64,000 bases of DNA, taken from NCBI GenBank assembly GCA_905221545.1, contig CAJNDO010000002.1, forward strand, positions 158,721-222,720, written 5' to 3'. The DNA comes from a bacterium (GTDB lineage Bacteria > Bacillota > Bacilli > Lactobacillales > Streptococcaceae). Both the position numbers and the translations under genes were made by a program. Under the pieces are notes generated by a model. That model ran no database searches and was not told the DNA's origin. It was given only the letters and a program-made list of their open reading frames with translations. This document shows positions 27,501 through 34,400 of this stretch, piece after piece; the stretch's first letter is position 1, and each line of letters starts with the position of its first letter.

Positions 27501-30500
27501 CACAAGAATTCCCAGTTAAATTAGTGGATCCTAAGACAGGTAAGACAACAGAAGAAACTGAAATTCCAGCTACAAAAGATGGTAAAACAATTGGTACTTA
27601 TACGATTACACCTTCAACAGGTGAAGTTGTATTTACTCCAAACAAAGACTTTACTGGTGAACCAGATCCAGTTACAGTTTCATTTACAGGTAAAGTAGGG
27701 GTAGACAAAGATGGAAACCCTGTAACTTCAACAGGTACAGTGATTTACCAACCAAAAGTTAAACCAGTAACACCAGAAGCAAAAGGTGGAGAAACGACTA
27801 AACCTCAAGGAGTTACACAAGAAAAAGAAATTACATTTACACCAGGTAAAAATACTGTTACTTACTTAGACAAGAACGATAATCCAGTTAAAGTAGAAAA
27901 ATCAGTTCCAATGAACCCTGATGCTTACACATTATTAGGTGAAGATGGAAAAACACCAGCTACTGAAGTTCCAGCAAAAGATCCAAACGGAAACGTTGTG
28001 GGAACATACACACTTAAAGTGGTAGACGGAGTACCAACCGTGGTATTCACACCAACAGATAAAACTTACGTTGGAGATGTTCTTCCAGTAACAATCCAAG
28101 GTGAAGACCAAAACGGTACAAAAGCAACAGCTACGTACACACCACACATCACACCAGTAGAACCAACAGCTACACCAGCAGAAACTACTGCAAAACAAGG
28201 GGATGTTCAAAAAGGAACTCCTACATTCACACCAGGTTCAGACACTTCAACAATGAAACCTGAAACATTAACACTAGTGGATGACAGTGGTAACCCAGTT
28301 ACAACATTACCAGCAACAGATAAAAAAGGTAATAAAGTAGGGGATTACACAGTAGAAAATGGAGAAGTAATCTTCACACCATCAGATAAGAAATTCTCAG
28401 GTAAAGTATTACCAGCTCGTGTACGTATGCAAGATTCAAACGGAACACCAGCAGAAACAACTTACACTCCAAACATCGTTCCAGTTACTCCTAAGGGAGA
28501 ACCAGCTGAATCAACAGCACCTCAAGGGGTAAAACAAGAAGGAACAGTAACATTCGCTGGAGGAAAAGTGACAGTAAATGGTAAAGAAGAAACTGTTGCT
28601 ATTCAACCAGGAAGTGCAAGACTATTAGATAAAAATGGTAAACCATTAGCAGCGGACGCAGTACAAGACGTAATGGGACCAGATGGTAAAATTGGGGAAT
28701 ACAGACTTGACCCAGCTACAAACAAAGTAACTTACACACCAACTGATGTAAACTATGTAGGTGTAGTACCACCAGCTGAAATCGGTGCGTTAGATGAAAA
28801 TGGAACACTAGCAGTAACAACGTATACTCCAAACATCACACCAACATACCCAACTGCAGAAGAAGCAACTTCAGTGGACGTTCAAGGTGCAGTTCAAAAA
28901 GGAACTGTAGAGTTCAAAGCAGGTTCTGATGTTGTATTAATTGACAAAACTAAGACAACATTATTAGGTGAAGATGGACAACCAGCTGAAAAAGTAAAAG
29001 CTAAGAATCCTGATGGCGAAGAAATCGGAGAATTCACATTAAATAAAGAAACTGGTGAAGTAACATTTACTCCAGATCCTAACAAACCTTATGCAGGTGA
29101 TGTGGTTCCAGTAAAAGTACAAGCTCAAAATACAGCTGGAAGAACAGTAGAAACAACATATACACCATCAATCATTCCAGTAAACCCAAGTGCGAACCCA
29201 GCAACTTCAGAAGGACCACAAGGGGTAGAACAAACAGGAACTGTTGAATTTATTCCAGGTAACCCTCAAAAAGCTCCTGAAACACCAGCTCCAATCGTTA
29301 AATCTACCATTAAGTTACTAGATAAATCAGGAAATGAAGCTGAAACAGTAACAGTAACGGATAAAGATGGAAAAGAAATCGGCGTTTACTCACTTGTTAA
29401 AGATCCAAACGGAACTCCAACAGGTGAAGTGAAATTCACACCAACAGACAAAACATATGTTGGAAAAGTTGAACCAGTGACAGTACAAGCGAAAGATACA
29501 AACAGTACTGTAGCGAAAACAACTTACACACCTAACTTTACAGGGGTTGAGCCAACAGGTAAAGGTGCTGAATCTTCAGGAATTCAAGGTAAGACTCAAG
29601 AAGGAACACCAACATTTACACCTGGTGATGCAAAAGTGCCAATGAAGATTGATGCAACACAACCAGCAACATTCTACAATCCAGTTACAAAAGAACCAAT
29701 TGCAGAAAAAGAAATTCCAGCGACAAAAGATGGAAAAGAAGTTGGTAAGTACAAAATTGATCCAGAGTCTGGAAAAGTAACATTCACACCAAACAAAGAC
29801 TTTGTAGGAACACCAGATCCAGTGACAGTACAAGCAAAAGATGCGAATGGAACACCAGCAACAGCGACTTACACACCAACAGTAACGCCGGTTACACCAT
29901 CTGGAGAAAATACAACTTCACAAGGAGCTAAAGGTCAATCTCAAGAGGGAACACCAACATTTACTCCAGGAAACACTGAAGTACCAATCACAATTACAGA
30001 AGAGCAACCAGCGACATTCTACAATCCGGTTACAAAAGAACCAATTGCAGAAAAAGAAATTCCAGCGACAAAAGATGGAAAAGAAGTTGGTAAGTACAAA
30101 ATTGATCCAAAATCTGGAAAAGTAACATTCACACCAAACAAAGACTTCGTAGGAACACCAGATCCAGCGACAGTACAAGTGAAGGATGCGAATGGAACAC
30201 CAACAACAGCAACTTACACACCAACTGTACGCCCTGTAACAGAGTTTGTAGATAAAGATGGTAACCTAATTACTGTTGATGGAAATAATAATCCAGTAGA
30301 ATCAACAGTTGACGGTAAGAAAGATAAGAAAGATATTCCGGGATATAAATTCGTAGAAACACAGACTCTTCCAAATGGAGACACTAAACACGTCTACGAA
30401 AAAGTGAAAACATTCTTCAAAGATAAAGATGGAAAAGAAATTCCAAATTATCCAACAGAAGAAGGTACAACACCTAAGAAAGAAAATATTCCTGGTTACC

Positions 30501-31132
30501 GTTTCGTAGAAACAAAAACTCTAGAAAACGGTGATACAGAACACGTATACGAAAAAGTAACAACATTCTTCAAAGATAAAGATGGTAACGAAATCAAAGA
30601 CAAAGAAAGTGGAGCTGTAGATAAGAAAGACATCCCAGAATACCGCTTCGTTGAGACTAAGAAATTACCAAACGGAGATATCGAACACGTATACGAAAAA
30701 GTAGAAAAACCAACACCAACTCCGGTAACACCACCTCCATTCGAATACAAGGTCATCACAACTTATGTAGATGAAAACGGAGAATTAATCATTCCTAAAG
30801 AAGATGGAGAACAACCAAGCAAGGAGTTGTCAGGTTATGAATTAGTGAAGACAGAAAAAGATGCCAATGGTAATGTCCGTCATGTTTATCGCAAGATTCA
30901 AAAACCAACTCCAGTTGAACCAAGTCAACCAGTTTCTCCACAAGAGCCAACAAGCCCTGAGAAACCAGCAGTACCTGAGCAACCAAAACAACCAGCAACA
31001 CCTAAATTTGTTGATGGTCAAAAAGAATTGCCTAATACAGGTACAGAAGCTAATGCTAGCCTCGCAGCGCTTGGACTTCTTGGAGCCCTAGGTGGATTTG
31101 GACTTCTTGCTCGCAAGAAAAAAGAAGACTAA
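24527..31132 (+). CDS. CshA-like fibrillar LPXTG surface adhesin
   Basis: This is a 2201-aa wall-anchored protein. A YSIRK-type signal (YGIRKYSFG, residues 16-24) is followed by a charged helical region (about 75-300). Next is a large non-repetitive region (about 310-790) with a DFNNNGKFD segment and a GEVEDF motif as in CshA-family fibril proteins. Nine CshA-type repeats of roughly 100-125 residues follow (about 805-1905), each starting with a QG-x-x-Q segment and ending in T-Y-T-P. Four units of about 50 residues with GYxFVxT and HVYEKV signatures come next, then a Pro-rich stretch and the anchor LPNTG (2168-2172) with hydrophobic helix and KKKED tail. CshA of Streptococcus gordonii forms fibrils that bind fibronectin and other microbes; binding here is inference. 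The central part uses TTA leucine codons heavily, unlike core genes. Confidence 0.9.
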   Translation: MKGKQQDFRTEKYIRYGIRKYSFGAASVAIAAGLMFLGNGAVSATEVQGAETTVATAPVEKTDRNITEVKPETEKTAEAKPEVKAEETKKVSKATLEASIATLESKLSTAKYADASVVSNVREALATAKAVLANETAKQEEVDIQKDILSALGTVVTESHKLGLEKEQADKDKAAKEEAERNATPTAKAVSAATTILTQVSSEADVTNTLAATELRKKEVTEEARVAVEAAVAKNKAVLDESKVLLADKSVTKEQVDAQLARLNESILAVYSELKKAGIGRDGKFEVALADVAEKVDEAPLTEAEQADHWKKYIDKNTERLKHQIKWFDITNKNAVVENLDAGGKLKVGTKFKQELTPGYVVELEVTALKPFNATDVYKERGGAGYDPDAKNVYKDGTPAEIKVVRQGGYSVAKTNGLDTGGTTVIQSVKDGANVGVEFKVKATLNGKEVPANVVFATGEEAGSSEIEIYKTDGDGFELVTELSNTTYRVPTARSYTAESYDNRYNLTPVGNGQGRQLGNSYTMEGSGKPAFSAFIADKAKGFRSTEITEDTVSTVTDKDGTVYSDGLGTQVFGPATTHRDSGMSTPVVMTRNAKNVGIYILSSGQQGAMLGFMVLDEGDAPASYGKVGHAIAKNPGITQPYLGSKEPDIDIRTEPITDETAFKYDDVNGEGADEGARQLMGDKVAQGDNYKLKKVNDGTYSMTFDAHLGGGKNAFVNGWIDFNNNGKFDANEGAGAVEVTKDGEVTLTWTTPVQNLDVTATKLATRLRIANDKADVKEATGIAYSGEVEDFQIQQTIPPRGTKEETYGVQGATQNSTVQFNAYGNKDYNFEEKATIDETVQPQIVKPDGSVVTEAELVDGYYVVPGQGKYKVTAKGKDVNVEFVPEDTFVGDADGITIRRTDINGNTTGWGKTGKEIINGEGENRDQLTLISDQVTPEGAAEKGSMDGRYIPHVMKREIEDGKEKSNDIQGAKQTRTPEFKDTAGNKITPSQEFPVKLVDPKTGKTTEETEIPATKDGKTIGTYTITPSTGEVVFTPNKDFTGEPDPVTVSFTGKVGVDKDGNPVTSTGTVIYQPKVKPVTPEAKGGETTKPQGVTQEKEITFTPGKNTVTYLDKNDNPVKVEKSVPMNPDAYTLLGEDGKTPATEVPAKDPNGNVVGTYTLKVVDGVPTVVFTPTDKTYVGDVLPVTIQGEDQNGTKATATYTPHITPVEPTATPAETTAKQGDVQKGTPTFTPGSDTSTMKPETLTLVDDSGNPVTTLPATDKKGNKVGDYTVENGEVIFTPSDKKFSGKVLPARVRMQDSNGTPAETTYTPNIVPVTPKGEPAESTAPQGVKQEGTVTFAGGKVTVNGKEETVAIQPGSARLLDKNGKPLAADAVQDVMGPDGKIGEYRLDPATNKVTYTPTDVNYVGVVPPAEIGALDENGTLAVTTYTPNITPTYPTAEEATSVDVQGAVQKGTVEFKAGSDVVLIDKTKTTLLGEDGQPAEKVKAKNPDGEEIGEFTLNKETGEVTFTPDPNKPYAGDVVPVKVQAQNTAGRTVETTYTPSIIPVNPSANPATSEGPQGVEQTGTVEFIPGNPQKAPETPAPIVKSTIKLLDKSGNEAETVTVTDKDGKEIGVYSLVKDPNGTPTGEVKFTPTDKTYVGKVEPVTVQAKDTNSTVAKTTYTPNFTGVEPTGKGAESSGIQGKTQEGTPTFTPGDAKVPMKIDATQPATFYNPVTKEPIAEKEIPATKDGKEVGKYKIDPESGKVTFTPNKDFVGTPDPVTVQAKDANGTPATATYTPTVTPVTPSGENTTSQGAKGQSQEGTPTFTPGNTEVPITITEEQPATFYNPVTKEPIAEKEIPATKDGKEVGKYKIDPKSGKVTFTPNKDFVGTPDPATVQVKDANGTPTTATYTPTVRPVTEFVDKDGNLITVDGNNNPVESTVDGKKDKKDIPGYKFVETQTLPNGDTKHVYEKVKTFFKDKDGKEIPNYPTEEGTTPKKENIPGYRFVETKTLENGDTEHVYEKVTTFFKDKDGNEIKDKESGAVDKKDIPEYRFVETKKLPNGDIEHVYEKVEKPTPTPVTPPPFEYKVITTYVDENGELIIPKEDGEQPSKELSGYELVKTEKDANGNVRHVYRKIQKPTPVEPSQPVSPQEPTSPEKPAVPEQPKQPATPKFVDGQKELPNTGTEANASLAALGLLGALGGFGLLARKKKED
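29661..29880 (+). repeat. CshA-type repeat 8, direct-repeat copy A
   Basis: A 220-bp segment nearly identical to 30006-30225, offset by 345 bp (115 codons). Confidence 0.85.
30006..30225 (+). repeat. CshA-type repeat 9, direct-repeat copy B
   Basis: Near-identical partner of 29661-29880, with only a few substitutions by eye. It indicates recent duplication or conversion of the last fibril repeats. Confidence 0.85.
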
Positions 31133-31176
31133 AAATTCATAGTTTTTGAGAAGATGATTCGTCATCTTCTTTTTTT
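30989..31176 (+). repeat. Shared anchor-plus-terminator cassette, copy 1
   Basis: 188 bp covering the last Pro-rich residues, LPNTG, membrane helix, KKKED tail and terminator. It is repeated at 36924-37111 with roughly ten differences by eye. Confidence 0.9.
31149..31176 (+). terminator. Terminator of the CshA-like gene
   Basis: AGAAGATGA pairs with TCATCTTCT around TTCG, followed by a T run. The same hairpin follows the next adhesin gene. Confidence 0.92.
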
Positions 31177-31182
31177 GAGATG

Positions 31183-31217
31183 AAAGTAAAAGGTCAAATC
31201 GGCCTTTTACTTTTTTT
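31183..31217 (+). terminator. Second tandem terminator
   Basis: AAAGTAAAAGGTC pairs with GGCCTTTTACTTT (one G-T pair), then T residues, 7 bases beyond the first terminator. Confidence 0.8.
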
Positions 31218-31246
31218 AAAAATGAAATCACTTAAAAATAAGATTA

Positions 31247-31263
31247 ATATATATATATATATA
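31247..31263. repeat. (AT)8 microsatellite
   Basis: Seventeen alternating A/T bases about 30 bp upstream of the -35 box of the second adhesin gene. Confidence 0.85.
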
Positions 31264-31291
31264 GAAAAATACATATTTTGGATATAAAACG

Positions 31292-31321
31292 TAGACATTT
31301 TAATTGAAATAATGTTATAAT
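31292..31321 (+). promoter_or_regulatory. Promoter of the Rib-repeat adhesin gene
   Basis: TAGACA and TATAAT with an 18-base spacer and a TGT extension. The start site would be near 31328, giving a leader of about 118 bases before the ATG at 31446. Confidence 0.7.
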
Positions 31322-31445
31322 GTAAGTTGGGAATGAAGTACCTAAGTGCAGCTATCTTACTTTCTGAATCAGGCTGGGAATGGGGGCGTTGTTTAAATAC
31401 TTGGGTGTAATTCTGCAACTAAAATTTATTTAAAAAGGAGATAAT

Positions 31446-34400
31446 ATGTATTCAAGAATGGACAAGTACCACGGACAAAAGGTCCAACGCTTTTCAATCC
31501 GTAAGTATAGTTTTGGAGCAGCATCAGTAGCTGTAGCAGCCTACATGATGTTTGGTGGGGCAGCGACTGTACAGGCTCACGAGCAAGGTACAACAGCTAC
31601 AGTGACTAGCGAACAAGTAAATCCTAACTCTGGAAATCAAGCAGATTCAAGCAAGCCTGTAGATTCAACTGAAACTTCTACATCAACTGTGGTGGCACCA
31701 GCAACTGAGCAACCAACAGCCCCAGCTGTAGAACAACCAGCGTCTGATGTAGAGCAACCAGTAGCGTCAGTAACGGTCACAAAGGCTGATACAAGCAAAT
31801 TGGAAGCAGCTATTACTCGTATGGAAGCAGCCCTTGGCAAAGCAGGTCTAACTGAAAAGACTGCCTCAGCCATCGAAGCAGCAAAAGCAGAACTTGCTAA
31901 AGCGCAAGCCCTTCTTTCAAATGACAAAGCAACACAATCAGAAGTTGATTATTCAACAAGTTCATTGAAAAACAGAGCTTTCGTTCTTGAAAGTATGCCA
32001 AAAGCATCGACTGACAAGAAAGAAAACAAAAACCAAGATCCACGTAATGGAAAAGCTATTCCAGGACAAGGAGAAAGTGGATTTAGAGCAGTAGATACGA
32101 CTGCAGCTAACTCGGCAGAAGAAGCAGCTAAATACAAAGCTGAAAGAGATAACGCTTTAACTGAATTACAAGCAAATATTGCTAAAATTCAAGCTAAACT
32201 TGATGAACAAAAAGCAAAAGATGCGAATAAAAAAGATCAAGCAGTAATTGATACTTACACTAAAGTTATTGAAAAAGCTAATGGTGTAGTAACGAAAGCA
32301 AATGCTGCAGATGCAACATCAGCTCAAGCAATGAGTCAACAAGCAGAAGCTGTTAAATCAGAACGTGATTTATTAGCATTCTACTTAGATGGAAAAACAG
32401 AGCTAGGCGCACCAGTAAGTGAAAACCATGTAGCTTATGGTAACAACCCTGCTAACGGTGTCTTTGAAAGCTTAAGAAAAGGTTTCGGAGACAAAGTAAC
32501 ATTCACTGATGCTGATAAAAAATCAGAAACAATTGCTACTCAATATGAAAGTGGACGTGACATTACTAATAAAGTAAACAATGCTCCAAACGCAAAAGAT
32601 CCAATCGGTAGTGCAACATATAACTGGCAAGAAAAAGCTATTACAAAGGCTGACGCAGAAGCTGGTATGTTAAATGGTTGGAAAATTGAAAAAGGGGACA
32701 AAGTTAATGCGGTTAAACCACTTGATGTAACAAATGTTACAGATAAAGATGGACAACCAAGTACACGTAATGTACCTAAATCAAAAATCTATTCAAATGA
32801 TGGAGAATTGAAAAAATATCAAACATCAGGTGAAAAGAGTTATGTAAATGGTAGTGGTGCTGTTCCTTCAGTAACTCCAACAATTGATGTAATGAGAAAA
32901 AATGCCTTTGGTGAAGTGAAGGACCGTGATTACTATCTAGAATTAGGAAGTAAAGGTACAACACTTTCTAAAGAATTTGATGTAAATGGAAATTCTCGTT
33001 TAAACGTTAACTTAATTCACAGTGCTGCATACGGTGGTTCAACATCAACATCATCAGGTGAAAGAGTTAAATTAACAATCGTAGATGCATTCACTGGTAA
33101 AGAAATCAAACCAGTTGAAGGTAAAAATGGTCCTTTATCAACTGAACAAGCTGCTCTTGCTGCTAACGGATGGAACCACCTAGACCGTATTTATGATATT
33201 CCAGCTGAAACAACTAAAATTAAAGTGTTAATTGAAGCAGGAAGTCAAGGAACAAATAGTTTAATTAATGATAACAACATCAATATTAAAGATGGTTACT
33301 TAATCGGTGGTATTGGTATCGCAACTGCTCCAGCTGCTGAAGTATTAACTAATGTTCGTTCAGAAAACAAAAGTTTTGAATTCGGATATACAAAAGATAC
33401 AATCTACGAAAAAGGTCAAAAAGGTAACTTTGATATTACAATTAAAAACACTGGTGGAATGAATATTGACTACTATGCTGCATCAAATGTTGAAGTGACA
33501 GTAGAAGTTCCTAAAGGTGTCGTATTAGAAGACAAAATTTACAATGCTAACGGTGGATCAAACTGGTTAGGAAATGTTTGGGCAAATACAATCAAATGGG
33601 TTCCTAACGATCCAAGTGATAACTCAAAAGGTGGAAAATTAACTTATAATGTACCAGCCGGAAATCGTATGGCTGCTGCAGAGACAAACTCTCGTAAAAC
33701 AAGTATTCCATTTACAGCAGCAGATAACTTCGTAGGAGCAGCTGACTTTAAAGTAACAGTTAAGAGTGGTTTCGGAGACACAGATGCTGAAGGTAACAGA
33801 CTGTACTCATATACTGCAAATGGTTTAAAACCAGCTTATGAAAATGAATTTAACCGTAATGGTTTAGCAAATTCAGATGATCCAAACCACAAATATGGTA
33901 GAGAAATCTTCATTAATAGTTTACAAACTAACTCAGTCATTACCGTACCAATTAACACAACTGATGAACAATTAAAAGCAATTGCTTATGCAAAAGCTCA
34001 AGAAGCGATTAAAACACCAGAATTTACTAAATTATTATCAGATGTAAAAGGAACTGCTGCATTAGGTGATTCTACTAAATCAGAAATTGTTGATCATGAT
34101 GATGATGATTTAGCAATTACAAAAGTAGCTGAAGATGGTCGTGGGATTGTTAAAGTTCCTGTAACTTATACCGTAGATGGTAAAACTTATGAAACAACAG
34201 TTGATATTGAAGTAAACGTTGTCGAATCTAAGACAAAACCTGTTGTAGTATTTGAAGGTGATGAAATTACACCAGCAAGTGTTAAAGAAAAAGTTGAGCC
34301 ATCTGAAATTGATGGCAAAAAAGGTACAGCTAATGAACCAAAAGCAACTGATATCTTTAAAACGGATGGAAAAGCTGGAGAGTCAGGATTAAAAATTCCA

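Larger units (their letters stand above)
31133..31445 (+). other. Intergenic region between the two giant adhesin genes
   Basis: 313 bases with two terminators in tandem, a (TA)n microsatellite (31247-31263), a promoter (31292-31321) and a leader of about 115 bases. The leader contains two GGGAATG copies but no riboswitch that I recognise. Confidence 0.7.

Noticed and set aside
29576..30178. Repetitive Cys/Trp/Phe-rich minus-strand frames
   Set aside because: Complement of the Lys/Thr/Pro-rich CshA-type repeats; not gene-like.
31322..31445. Riboswitch in the leader of the Rib-repeat gene
   Set aside because: Only weak pairings (GTAAG/CTTAC) were found and no terminator or known aptamer core.
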